DNA from: Riptortus pedestris
Taxonomy: Eukaryota; Arthropoda; Insecta; Hemiptera; Alydidae
Direction of reading: 5' to 3'
Assembly (NCBI GenBank): GCA_019009955.1
Contig: CM032230.1
Span: forward strand, 6,262,501 to 6,326,500
Length of the DNA stretch: 64,000 nucleotides
Notes under the pieces: generated by a model
The model's database searches: none
What the model was told of the DNA's origin: nothing
What the model saw: the letters and a program-made list of their open reading frames with translations, nothing else
In this document: piece by piece, positions 21,567 to 33,509 of the stretch
Position numbering within the stretch: the stretch's first letter is position 1
Layout: every line of letters begins with the position of its first letter
Program-made: the position numbers and the translations under genes

Positions 21567-22520
21567 TTGTATTAATAAAAGGCTGAGACTTGGTGTGCCA
21601 TAATTGTGACTCCTGAAGAATCTTTTCAGTCCATATTCAACCTCCTAACCTTCTCCAGCGACCATAACTGTGAAATTTCCAATAGAGTGCCATACTTTTT
21701 ATGATGGACTCTTATAAAAAATCAAACGCTAAAACAAGTTTTCATCGGTGAATTTTTCGATTTTATACATACGATAGCTGTAAAATAAACAGATATTCAT
21801 TTCAGAAAATGCACGTTTTATTGAAAAATGCTGGGACATAATAGGTGTAGCCAACAAAATTATCCTTGAAATAGGTTTACCGGAAAAGAAACGGATTCTA
21901 AAAAAAAAAATAAATAAATAAAAAAAAAATAGAATGACTCAAAAGTATTCTTGAATGAGTACCAAAAGTGTTTACTTTAGAGAACATAAACATAACAAAA
22001 AACGTTGTTGGAATTTTTTGTTTTAAACTAATCACGCATTAATTATTTATAAAATGAATACATTTTTCCTTCCGGCATACTTTATTGCAAAAATAAAACG
22101 CCTTATGAAGTGCATAAATGAGAAAGGACGCATGTTCGAACATTTGTGGATACTAGTTTGTAAGTGTTGTAGTGCAAACAAAAAAATGAAGCTATGCAGG
22201 TGGAAAATGTATTTCTTTTACAAATAATTCCTACTTAATTAGTTTAATATAAATTAATTCTAAGAACGTTTTTTTATGTTGATGCTCTTTGAAGAAAATA
22301 TTTTTGGGATTCATTCAAGAATACTTTTGAGTTATTTAGTTTTAAATTGTTTTCATTTTATTTCAGATTCATTTTATTATTTATCCATTCCTTTTCCCGT
22401 AGACTTGGTTCAAAATAACATTGTTGGCTACAAATTTTATGTCACTGCATTTTTAAATAAAATGTGCCTTTCCTGAAAAATATTATTGTGACACCATGTC
22501 TCAGCCTTTTATTAATACAA
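21567..22520. mobile_element. Foldback element with long terminal inverted repeats
   Basis: The ends TGTATTAATAAAAGGCTGAG (21569 onward) and its complement (ending 22519) match at 28 of 29 positions out to TGGTGT. The arms continue as imperfect inverted repeats for several hundred bases: left GTAGCCAACAAAATTATCCT pairs with right AATAACATTGTTGGCTACAA, and CTCAAAAGTATTCTTGAATG pairs with CATTCAAGAATACTTTTGAG. The whole unit can fold into one hairpin. There is no transposase, and the target duplication is not obvious. Confidence 0.8.
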
Positions 22521-22544
22521 TTGGCGATTTTAAGGGCGATGGCA

Positions 22545-22650
22545 CAGGAACTTAGGACACCCGGCATATATATTTTTCTGTTAACGCTCTAGCAGTCACA
22601 ATTTTGATTTGATCGTTACCAAACTCCATATTTTAACGTACTATGCATTT
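22545..22650 (-). mobile_element. HINE core fragment
   Basis: CTGTTAACGCTCTAGCAGTC and TTTGATCGTTACCAAACTCC, in the opposite orientation to the fragment left of the foldback element. Confidence 0.6.
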
Positions 22651-22963
22651 TATGAATATGTCTTTAAAAGTTCACTTCCTCGACTTACACCTAGAATGTT
22701 TTCCACCAAACCTTGGCAGCGTTATGAAAATGGTGAGCGTTTACGCCAGGTTATATTACACATGGAAAGACGGGACCAAGGAAAGTTCAGCAACATGTTA
22801 GTACTGCTGGTCACTGAAAAGGGACTCGCCAGATACTAAATATGCTACAAAATCCTAAGTAAAGTCCTAACCAATTTTTTTACATTTTTTTTTTAATTCA
22901 CGATTTTTTGTTTATACCCTTTTGAATCCCCATTTAAGGAAACCAAACATGATAGAAAATAAT
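22651..22963. other. No gene seen
   Basis: The open frame continuing to 22839 has no recognisable domain. Confidence 0.4.
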
Positions 22964-23516
22964 GTCCGCCCAAAAGAGATTACTAAGCAGATTTCCCACG
23001 TGCAGGTATAACACGCTAGTGATCTCATTTCACCACATATTCTCTAATTCAAAGTAAACAAAAATTACTGAAGGCTGAAAAAATTTAAAATATTAATATC
23101 TCTGTTAATATTAAAGATAAAGAATAAATGTATATCACAATATTTATAATACATTTTATTTTAAGTAAGAAAGGTGTTATATAATTTTTCGATCTGAGGT
23201 ATAATAACAGAGGTATTTCAAATATTGGAAATTTCCCTACTTCAAGCAACTCTCTCTCCCCGGTTCCATTTCAGCCACTAACGAACTCGATCTTTAGTTT
23301 TACATAAGACGCTTATATATCGAGTTTGATAAAGATAAGTAAAACATTGAGCGGTAGCAGTCAAATATATAGATGGATAAATGTATATATAATTTTGAAC
23401 GGATCTCCTTGTCACCATCTATTATCTAGGAAGGACTGAGATTCGAAGACATTTTTCGAAAATCTCGTTATGAGTGCAACCTCAATAGCAGATTTTCCTT
23501 GAGAGAAATCTGCTAA
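22964..23516 (+). mobile_element. HINE copy, variant C H end
   Basis: The H end is eroded (TCCGCCCAAAAGAGA) but TAAGCAGATTTCCCACGTGC is intact. Core, weak TA tract and P end (GATTTTCCTTGAGAGAAATC, TGCTAA) follow. Confidence 0.75.
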
Positions 23517-23925
23517 CATGTTAAAAATGATCTATTAAGTAGGAGGCGATTCTGATGGTGTTAATTCAATCGAGAGGTGAGGATGTTATGGCTGGTAGGC
23601 TTGTATAGCATATCCACGATTGATACTAATATCAGTGATTAAATAACAGTGTTATCATCACGCGATCTCCGGAGCAGAGATAATCAGCTGGCCGCGTGCC
23701 CGCCTACCACTGGCATAATCTCATCAGTATTTAATTCCATTTTGAAAGGCAATGGCTGCACAGGGTTCGGCGACATGAAAACGCGATTCGATTCCCACAG
23801 AAACCAAGTTTCTTCATTTCAGACTACAACTATCAGCGTTATATATCTAAAGGTTAGTCATTTATGTCAGTAGAATAAACTCCCAGTCACATCATTGTCC
23901 ATATGATATTTATTAGCTGATTTCC
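23517..23925. other. No gene seen
   Basis: Unique-looking and less AT-rich around 23650-23780. The open frame at 23649-23873 has no domain. Confidence 0.4.
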
Positions 23926-24453
23926 CTTAGGGGTGAACACGAGGGACGAATAGTTACGAAAACGTCCGCCAGAGCTCTCTTCGGAAAGTACCAAACAGCT
24001 CACTCCTGCCGACCAATGCAGAATACAAATGCAAATATCTCGGTTAATAATCAAGATACAGAATACATGTATAGAACAATATTTATAGTAAATTTAATTT
24101 CCAATAAGATTGTTTTTATACAATTTTTCGATCCGGCGCATAATAACGGAGATATTTCGAATTTTCCGAAAATCCCCCCCTCTAAACCCCCCCTCCCACT
24201 GGTCCGATTTCAGCCATTGATCTTCACCGTGCTCTGTCTTGTTACCTAAAGTAATTAACTTCCGAGTTTTGTAACGCTCCACCATAAATTGCGACCGCTA
24301 GAGCGTATATATATATATATATATATAAAATTTTGAACGGACCTCATTTTCGTCATCTCCTGGGTAGGATCGGTGGACATTTGAAGAAATTTTTCGAAAC
24401 TCGCGTCATGAGTACGACTTCAATAGCTGATTTCCCTTAAGGGAAATCTGCTA
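23926..24453 (+). mobile_element. HINE copy with a P-like sequence at the wrong end
   Basis: Instead of the H end it begins with TTAGCTGATTTCCCTTAGGG, like half a P end, joined to GTGAACACGAGGGACGAATA. The core, a TA tract at 24307-24326 and an intact P palindrome (TTTCCCTTAAGGGAAA, TGCTAA) follow. A short deletion around 24230 removes part of the core. Confidence 0.75.
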
Positions 24454-24559
24454 AAATCTGAGGTGTATGTGATAAGTGGGTGTTCGATAAAATATATTGG
24501 CATGTATCTCACTTCAGGGGTTCTCAAAATCTACCAATACCGGGGGGTATTGTCTTCAA

Positions 24560-25015
24560 ATCTCCATCCATCCTACCCAGGAAATGACGAAAATGAGGTC
24601 AGTTCAAAACTATATATATATATTTGTCCGTTAACACTCTAGCGGTTGCAATTTTTGTTTAATCGTCACCAAACTCGGTATTTAATCGTTTTATGTAAAA
24701 AGGAAGATCAAGTTCGTTAACGGCTGAAATCGGGGAGGGGGGGGGGTTTAGAGGGGAGAATTTCGAAAATTCGAAATATCTCCGTTACTATACGTCGGGT
24801 CGAAAAATTGTATAGAACCAATCCTATTGCAAATTAAATTTACTATAAATATTGTTTTATACATTTATTCTTATCTTGAATATTACAATATTTAAAGAGA
24901 GATTTGCATTTGTATAAAGTGTAATGGACAAACTATGGTTCCCGAAAGATATTTCGGCGGTTTCCGCAGCCCCTAGCTGCTGCTGCGAAAGCTAGTTTAC
25001 GCAGCCCCTGCGTGA
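24560..25015 (-). mobile_element. HINE copy lacking the P-end tip
   Basis: From CATCCTACCCAGGAAATGAC through GTTAACACTCTAGCGG and the core to GTTTACGCAGCCCCTGCGTG. The last 150 bases on the + strand contain a local CAGCCCCTAGCTGCTGCTG expansion before the H end. Confidence 0.75.
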
Positions 25016-25116
25016 AGGAATCTTTTTAGTTTAGCAGTTACAAGCTCTATACCTTTTTACAAAACGTTAAAACATATTCTGTTGAGGATGTCCGATCAAA
25101 CTTATATATTTGTACA

Positions 25117-25930
25117 TACTAGCTAAGGTACTCAGCTTCGCTCCAGAAATCATTAGAGTATTAATGATGACTGTATTAGAAGACGCTTAGCTAAGCACAA
25201 TATTTTTACATTTCCCTGTTTCGGATTTATACCTGAATATCTATGTAGTACATATAGTACAAATTTGTTGAGAAAAAATTCTCTTATACCAATGTTAATT
25301 TCTGTTGCATTCATAGCTTTTACATCTTTAAGTTTCTTTGGTCTTGCAGAATAATCGTGAATCATAAAAATAATAGCCTCCCCCCTGGTTAGAAAAAGGA
25401 GGCCACCTGTAGATAAACCGTCCCGAATAGCCACAGTAACAAAAGGTAGACGTTAATATATAAATAATTAGTCAAAAGAAAACCAATTCTCTGTGAATTC
25501 TTCATCATTATTCAGAACAAGGTGGACAAAGTTAATAATAATCGTTGATAGTACTCGTCCTTACTGCGCATACTCTACCACTTTCCCACCAAAAGCCATT
25601 AGTGCCCAATAAAATTGTAGCTCTGGATTTTGATTTTAGGGAATATCTCGTTTATAGGACAAAAGTGTATATAACAACCGTAACGCTAAAAAATAAAATA
25701 AACAACTTTTGCTACTTACATAACTCGCAATAAATCAATAACAAACGGAAATTTATCACGTTTCTTTCATTTCAGGTTTTTTTTATGATTCCCAACTCTT
25801 GTTTGGCTTTGAGAATATCTGTATAGTCTAAAGTTTGAGTTGGTTTAGTAGTAATGCGCGTACCAAGACTCATAAAATTCAGGTGAGGAGCCTAGCGGGT
25901 GAAAAGTTAACGAACATACAAACAGACACC
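25117..25930 (+). mobile_element. TACTAGCT-family repeat
   Basis: Starts TACTAGCTAAGGTACTCAGC and ends near CATAAAATTCAGGTGAGGAG with ACGAACATACAAACAGACA. A SINE-like phrase (GGAGGCCACCTGTAGATAAA) lies inside at about 25398, on the + strand. Confidence 0.55.
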
Positions 25931-26682
25931 AAACCCAAAAAATTGTTGATAGCGTTTTAATTCCATGAAACGAAAAAGTATCTTGAAATTTCCATTTCCA
26001 AGAGTCGCATCAAGAAATTGTAATGGGTGCATTTAGTAAGTCCCCATTTTATAACTATTGTACCTTGATAATAAGGGAATACATCTTATAACGTTAAATG
26101 CGAAATATTGTTTTCAACAAATCTTTTCTAGGTGAGATACGTGCAAATACATTGTGTGATGACGTCGTTATTTAAGGTTTTATCTCTACTCATAAATTTT
26201 TATTTGAGCTATACTATTAATCAGTTTCATTTATTACTAAAGATAACATCGTCTTTTATATCGGGCCAAGATTATGATGGGAGGAGTAAATAGTGTGAAA
26301 GAATATGAAATAGTGATAGTCGGATTAAAACATATAATAGAAGCAATATTGTTTATTGCTGCTCAACAATTGTTATCCTATACATTTCGTAGCTTAAATC
26401 TTGAGCGAGTTATACGTACTTCCTTGTTTACAGCATTCAGTAAATTCCCACATTTAGTGATCGGATTTTTACCTAGAACTCGAGTGATATGATTTGTTTT
26501 GCGGGTAGTGCTTTCCACCATTTGCTTTAAACAGCCCTGGCTGGTGCATTTTATTTTACATTTCTATCTTATTTCCAGATCATGTCACACTGAATAGGGA
26601 AGAAAAGTAAACCCCAAGCACTAGTAATGGATAACATGGAATAATAAGTCCTAGCCCAAAAACCGAATTATACTAAAAAAAA
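25931..26682. other. No gene seen; old HINE-like stretch
   Basis: 26090-26350 resembles the long-variant inner block in minus orientation (GTGATGACGTCGTTATTTAA). The open frame at 26274-26492 lies partly over it and has no domain. Confidence 0.35.
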
Positions 26683-27470
26683 GTCCGTCACGCAGGGGCT
26701 GCGTAAACTAAGCAGATTTCCCCCGTGAAGTTTAGTAATAGATAAATATACATACTGCTAACACAACACCGTGAATAAATACAAACGGAAATAAGAAATG
26801 TTTCATCCAATTTCAATAGCCTGCCGACAGGAAGCGTTAGGTTAGAAATGTAAACAAACGGGTCCCGCCTCACACCGGAAAGAAAAACAATTACTGAAAT
26901 ATATCAGAATATAACACATTAATTTTATTGAGAACTATTTACTAAGTATATCTAGTACTGTAATTAATAATGAGTCAGAATAATTGTTATCTCAATCAAT
27001 GAAATTTTAGTAGTCCAAAACTTTAAGATGGGGGGGGGGGCACCAGGATATATTTGCATGTATCTTGTATAATAAAGGTCTCTTGAATACAGTTTTTGGA
27101 ATTTAAACTTCTAATAATGTGATTTATTAGGTATCAGAGTATTGTTTACGTAACATGAGTAGAAGTAGCGGTTTGGTGAAAACTGAAAAATGCAAATATC
27201 TCGGTTAATATTCAAGATAGAGAATAAATGTATATAACAATATTTATAGTAAATTTAATTTGTAATAAGTTTGTTTTTGTATAATTTTTTGATCCGACGT
27301 ATAGTAACGGAGATATTTCGAATTTTCGAAAATCCTCCTCTCTAAACCCCCCCCTCCCACTGGTCCGATTTCAGCCGTTAACGAACTTGATCTTTCTTTT
27401 TACATAAAACGCTTAAATATGAAGTTTGGTAAGGATTAAACACAAATTGCGACCGCTAGAGCGGTAACAG

Positions 27471-27537
<67 letters not shown>

Positions 27538-27670
27538 TATATACAGTTTTGAACGGACCTCATTTTCGTCATCTACTAGGTAGGATCGATGGACATTTGA
27601 AGAAAAATGTCGAAAATTCCGTCATGAGTACAACCTCAATAGCTGATTTCCCTTAAGGGAAATCTGCTAA
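26683..27670 (+). mobile_element. HINE copy, variant B, end to end
   Basis: H end TCCGTCACGCAGGGGCTG, AAGCAGATTTCCC, variant B inner segment (ATACTGCTAACACAACACC, GTAAACAAACGGG), core, a 58-base TA tract at 27476-27533, and an intact P end TTTCCCTTAAGGGAAATC, TGCTAA. At 988 bp it is the longest well-kept copy. Confidence 0.9.
27476..27533. repeat. (TA)n microsatellite in HINE
   Basis: Uninterrupted TA run. Confidence 0.95.
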
Positions 27671-27774
27671 TAATTGTAATTTATAATAATCAAATTATGT
27701 TGCCGCTGCACCGTAAACAATTCAACAAAAAACATATGTTAGTTAATTGGTTATGTTTTCCTGATTTCTAAAAG

Positions 27775-28223
27775 GTCCGTCACGCAGGGGCTACGTCAAC
27801 TAAGCAGATTTCCCACGTGAAGTTATATAATAGAGAAATCTCCATATGAGAGCCGAACAGTTACGGAAAAGGGCAAACTAGGTTTTGCCGGGAAACTCGC
27901 TCGTCCGTTATTCGCCTACATTTAATAAATAGGCAAATGTCTCGGTTAATATTCAAGATAGAGAATAAATGTATAACAATATTTATTGTGCATTGAATTA
28001 GCAATAAGATTGGTTCTGAACACTGTATTGATCCGACGTACGGTAACGGAGATATATCGAATTTTCGAAAATCCCCCCTCTAATCCGAAAATCCCTCCCA
28101 CTGGTCCGATTTCAGCCAACTAACTTGATGTGTCTTTTTGCATTAAACGTTTAAATATCGAGTTTGGTAATGATCAACCAAAAATTGCGACCGGTAGAGC
28201 GTTAACAGACAAATATATATAGA
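27775..28223 (+). mobile_element. HINE copy, variant A, cut at its TA tract
   Basis: H end TCCGTCACGCAGGGGCTACG, variant A inner segment (GAGAGCCGAACAGTTACGG, CTCGTCCGTTATTCGCC) and core up to GCGTTAACAGACAAATATAT. The sequence then switches to a TACTAGCT element. The P half does not follow. Confidence 0.75.
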
Positions 28224-28790
28224 TACTAGCTCAGATACCCGGCTTCGCCCGGGAATTCATTTGAGGCTGAATGGTGATGGTATTTTTTTGGCAAGGCTTT
28301 GTTGCCGTTGTTGGCATTTGTTAATAATAAAATTAATTTTTTATGCAAGTCTTCGCTGTCCTCCAAATTGTCATATTTCCCGTCTCCTGGGCATTATGCA
28401 TAGATTTCAGTTATTAAGGACAAAATATTATCATAGATTTGAATTAATTTTTCCAGGTGAGGTACCTAGTTCAAATTGGAATGAATTGTTGAGCATATGA
28501 ATATTTCTACGCAAATTACTTGCTCCACACATTGTTCCTGGAGAAATGTATAAAACAAAAGTTAATCTAAATATCAAAGTAAACAACTTTTGTTATGTGC
28601 ATGTTTGTCGAAAAACAAATAGACAATGAAATATCGCGAATTTTTATTTGAGGCCTCCCTTATAACCCCCATTCCCGTTCTAACCTAAAATTGTTAATAT
28701 AGCTTATAATCATGGAAGAATTCATGCTAATTGACATACCGAGTTTGGTTTTGATTAGATTGAGTGAACTAAACTAACAACCACTCAACT
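28224..28790 (+). mobile_element. TACTAGCT-family repeat abutting the HINE TA tract
   Basis: TACTAGCTCAGATACCCGGC, TTCGCCCGGGAATTCATTTG, then TTAATATAGCTTATAATCAT and GAGTTTGGTTTTGATTAGA. The 3' end is unclear. Confidence 0.6.
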
Positions 28791-28946
28791 ACTCGATTAA
28801 GTAAATTAATTATATTGTGCTTACAGAACAATTATTGACTATGTATTAAGTTTTAATATTTGTTGGTCTATTTACTTATTGGCTGCTTAATCAATATTTA
28901 TATTTTCTAATTTATATATATATATATATATATATATATCTTTTTT

Positions 28947-28994
<48 letters not shown>

Positions 28995-29432
28995 TGTCAG
29001 TACCAGTTTGGGAGAACCTATCACGTCCTTACAATAGTATGTGGCCGTAGACCATGTATATTAGGAATCAGGTTAGTTCTTGATTTCAAATCAACACAGC
29101 CACCTCAAGGTCTATTAGCTAAGTGAAGAATAGATCTTCCTACCAGCTGATTATTAGGGATACAAGCTCCACTTTCAAGCTCGAGTAAGGTACTAAAGAG
29201 GAGGTTCGGGGGAGATAGAGAGGTTATCCCAAAGAGACAGATAGAGAGGTTAGAGCAAGGAGGTAGAGGATTGAGTGATTAGAGGTATTAAAGGAGCATC
29301 AGCGAGGTAGGGCTAGATAATGGACAGCTGCAACATCTATATCTACACCCCACTAACTACTTCATTACTACTATACTACACCATTGGCTTCAATATTACA
29401 CTCACTACCACCAAAAACTACAGATGATTTTA
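28791..29432. other. No gene seen; contains TA tracts
   Basis: (TA)n runs at 28915-28939 and 28951-28991. The rest is unique-looking. Confidence 0.5.
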
Positions 29433-29551
29433 GCAGATTTCCTTTATGGAAAATCTGATATTGAGATCGTACTCATGACGCAATTTTGGAAACATTTCTA
29501 CAAAAGTCCATCGATCCTACCCAGGAGATGACGAAAATGAGGTCCGTTCAA

Positions 29552-29618
<67 letters not shown>

Positions 29619-30133
29619 TGTTAATGCTCTAGCGGTCGCAATTTTTTTTCCACTTCTACTGATATCACATAAACAATATTCTGACTTAAGTTTTCAAGAG
29701 ACCTTCTGTATACGGGTAAATGCAAAGATGTCCATTGACCCCCTCCCCCCCGTCTTAAGATATTAGACTACTGAAATTTGAGTTATTGAGGTAAAACGTA
29801 TTCTGATTCATTATAATTTAGAATACTAGATATAGTAAATAATATTCAATGCAGTTAATATTTTATAATCAGATTTATTTTAGTAATTGTTTTTCTTTCC
29901 TGTGAAGAAAATGTCTATCTATCGGTTCTGTCCTGAGAGGTTCACAGGCCGGTTTGTTTACAGTTTAGTCGCTTTCCTTTGAGGAGATATTAAAATTAAC
30001 TGGATGATTTCTTATTACCGTTAGTATTTATCAGCTTAATATTAATGGTGGTGTTAAGTGTTACCAGTATGTACACTTATCTATTGTAAAACCTCATGAA
30101 AGAAAGTTTTCCCAGCCTTTGCGGGATGGACTT
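29433..30133 (-). mobile_element. HINE copy, variant B
   Basis: P end (TTAGCAGATTTCCTTTATGG), CATCGATCCTACCCAGGAGA, a TA tract at about 29556-29614, and TGCTCTAGCGGTCGCAATTT. The core then has a deletion, followed by the variant B segment and a decayed H end (CAGCCTTTGCGGGATGGACTT). Confidence 0.75.
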
Positions 30134-30681
30134 TATATCACCTTGCAATACTAATAAAGAAAATTTTACCATAAGCAGAAGTAAAGCAAGTGGGCTGGGA
30201 TGAGTGAGAAACATTGAATATCTGATCAAGCTTTTATGTGATATAATTTGAAAAGTTTTTTCTTTTTCTATTTTTCCTGGTTTTCTATGATCTAGTGTCT
30301 TTTCTATACCTATTAAACAAATGTTTAATGAGACGTCAGTAGTCTCATATGTCGGGACTCCAGCAGTGATTATGTTTGCTCAGCGCAGTGGCCAAACGGA
30401 CAACTCTTTGTGTTCTTAATTTTGAATTTATGCAAGTATGATTTGAGTCTGTCATGTAGGTTAAAAAGAGAATAGAAAATAAGTCTAAATAACCTATTTC
30501 GTTTATTTCGAAATTTGATTCGTCCAGTGGCAGGAAAGACTTAAGTACGTCATGAGAGAGAAGTGGTTCTAGAGTGACTAGTTGTAATAATGAAGAAAGT
30601 TTCTGTCACCAACTAATTCCGTCATCTAGCCCAATTCCAATTGCTTCTACAGTTCTCATTTCCTCTTCCAATCTACTCACT

Positions 30682-30723
<42 letters not shown>

Positions 30724-31065
30724 GCCAACGAATAAACGAAGCCACTCTCTAACTGTTACTGAACTTTTTTTTCCCTCCTTTCGTCTTGGGTCTTTTCATT
30801 TCTTAAATGGAAACTTAACTTCACGATTTGCTTGACGTCAGAAGTTTTCCATTTTTCCCCGTTTTAATTGGGTCACGAAGAGGAACCAATGAAGCTGCAA
30901 TATGACTATGGTTTCCGATTGTCTCCCAAGCATCCGCAAGTCCTATCCACCACCCTCTGCCTCTGCTGGGCTCCTATCTTTCCACATTACCTCACTATAG
31001 GAGTCAAGTTGTGTTATTATGCGTCTATGAATCGTCCTCCAATATAAAACTAGTCGGACGTTATT
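30134..31065. other. No gene seen; contains (CT)n at 30685-30720
   Basis: Unique-looking DNA, less AT-rich at 30900-31000. The open frame at 30641-30835 spans the CT repeat and is an artefact. Confidence 0.45.
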
Positions 31066-32945
31066 TAGCTGATTTCCCTTAAGGAAAATCAGCTATTCAG
31101 GTCGTACTCATGATGCGATTTTCGAAAAATGTCCTCAAATGTGCATCAATTCTGCCTAATAGATGACGAAAATAAGGTCCGTTTAAATTATATATACTTG
31201 CCTTTTACCACTCCAGCGGTCGCAATTTTGTTTGATCCTTGCAAATTTCGATATTAAACCGTTTTATGTGAAACTAAATATCAAGTTCGTTAACGGCTGA
31301 AACAGATCAGTGAGAGGATGGGTTTAAAGGGGTTGTAGATTTCAAAAATTCGAAATATCTACGTTATAAATCTGATCGAAAAATTGTAAAAAAAAAAAAA
31401 AAGAAAAAAAAAAAACTTAATTAATTAAAAATCTGCAAATTAGTAAGTGTTGTTATATAAATATTTTCTCTATCGGGAATATTAACTGAGATATTTAGAT
31501 TTTGTTTAATTTTCAGCTATCAGTACACCTCCATTCCAACTAATGTGATATTGACAATAAGCTTATTAAGTCTTGAACCAACTCTCAAAATTTATTGGAA
31601 TGGCAGTGCATACAAGCTTAACTGTGAGGAATTATGCAGCATTTGCAATCTGTATGAAGAGGAAACCACTCCACCACTTCTTCTTCCGCTGCCCTATGTA
31701 TAGCCACATCAGAAATGCATTCATCTCCAAACATATCAACTCTACCGATTCACCATATATACAACTCAAGCAACTTTCACAATAGAAGACAAATCTAAGG
31801 CCTTTGATACCTATAAATTTGTTATTAATGCGCTTAAAGTACGAGCTTTCACAATGATTGATTAATTTATCACTTCCTACACAAGTTGTAAATATTTCAT
31901 TTATTACTATTATTTATATATTATATTTATCTATTTATTTTCATAATTAGTACGGTATTGGGCCTTCGGAATTGAAGAAGAATTTAGAAGAATTGTCTTT
32001 TTATTTTGTCTATTATTATACAAATAATTTTTATTTCATTTACTTATTACTATATTTTTATTTAATTATATTATTTTATTTATTTTTTCTTTAATATAAG
32101 CAGATTAATGAAATTTTATGTTCTTATTTATTTTTATTTTATTTTCTTTCTTTCTATTTCTTTACTTTTATTTTTGTTTCTATTAATTTAAGATTACTTA
32201 TGTATCAAATTTGAAGATCACCCAATGTTGAGTAAGCTATTTTAACTATAATGTAATTCTTTGTTTATTGATATACTAATGATAGCCAAATTATTAATTT
32301 TATCAATCACCAATATTATTGTATTACTTTAGAGAAGTATTGTACCTACCTAGTGTTTTAATTTTTCTTTTATTTTTTTTGGAAAAATTCGGACCTGTAA
32401 AAAATGTATACTTTATCTATCTATCTTATCTATCTATCTGTTAAATCATGAACCACTTTATTCAAAGCATAAATGCCTAATACCGTCTTCCCTGAAATTT
32501 TACTGTGTGAGATGTGAAAATATTTTCGTTGTGACGTCATCCATTAAGATTTTACGTTCTAAACTATATGATTTTTATTTGCTAAACACAAACTCGATAT
32601 TTACCTGTTTCATGGCTGACTAAAGATAGCATTAGGCAATGGCTTAAATCTGCCTTGGGGAAGTGGAAATAATTAAAATTCGAAATCACTCATTAGTTAT
32701 GTATGGTCGAAAAATTTACATTACCAATGTTGTTATGGCATACTGATGGTGTGCAATTGTTGCTCTATTCATTTTTTCGGAGCTCAAATATTAGGCTTGT
32801 TAGTTGTGCTTCTTCTCAGGCTTCAATGTAATTATCCGATTCTTACTTGGAAATATCAACTGTATGGTGAGAAGAGACAATAACGTGTCATACCATCTCA
32901 TGGAAAATCTCCTTAATTTACGCAGCCATGTCTCACGTAGTTTTT
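31066..32945 (-). mobile_element. HINE copy split by a non-LTR retrotransposon tail
   Basis: The P end TTAGCTGATTTCCCTTAAGG and core run to about 31565 (GACAATAAGCTTATTA). After the insertion the HINE resumes with AACCACTTTATTCAAAGCAT at about 32450, the long-variant inner block, and a decayed H end with TTTACGCAGCCATGTCTCAC at about 32915-32940. The uninterrupted version of the junction is visible at 44960-45000. Confidence 0.65.
31566..32443 (+). pseudogene. 5'-truncated non-LTR retrotransposon 3' end
   Basis: The start encodes CSICNLYEEETT and, in a neighbouring frame, FFRCPMYSHIRNAFI. Together these are the C-terminal CxxC...HxxxxC knuckle of a Jockey/I/R1-type LINE, broken by a frameshift. 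A long AT-rich 3' UTR follows, ending in a (TATC)n tail at about 32406-32440. It is inserted in a minus-strand HINE. Confidence 0.6.
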
Positions 32946-33509
32946 ATTATTTTGGTCAACGAATTATGCTTTTGTTAAGGGTTTTCTTATAGGATTTCTA
33001 TTGGATGGAAAGCTTCATGACCCGATTCTAAGATTGCCCATCTTCTGGGCTCAGCTGCTTAAAATTCTAGGCTCGATCACTAACGACTCCTTACTTCAAG
33101 AATTACCTCTTTCAATTAGCTCGCTGGCAATCTACGGCTGTGTTTGTTTACCACGTGTAATTAAACATCATTTACAATCAACATTCGGAGCTATAATAAA
33201 AAAAAAGGAGAAGGTAATTTGGGTTTTCTTAATGGCCTTCATTAAAACACTAATTTTGCCTCCTGTTCGTTGATGGTTCTTTCTCTTCTTTAAAATGGGC
33301 TTTTATGGCCATATTTTTTCTTAAACTAATTACAACGATGCACGAGTTTCAAAGAATTAAAAGGGCTTTTAATCTTTTAGAAGAGCAAAGAAACGTACTC
33401 ACTGGTATCTTCATTTCCATTCTATGGTTTTCCATTTACCAAAGATTCGCTTCTCAAACTGCGGGCTACCTCAAATTGTATTTTCTGGGAGAATAAATGA
33501 CTTATTTGT
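32946..33509. other. No gene seen
   Basis: Unique-looking and slightly less AT-rich. The open frames at 33001-33273 and 33305-33496 show no recognisable domain and are not supported. Confidence 0.4.

Noticed and set aside
33001..33496. Two adjacent plus-strand frames of 90 and 63 codons
   Set aside because: No recognisable domain, different frames, no consistent splice sites; the composition looks like random unique DNA.
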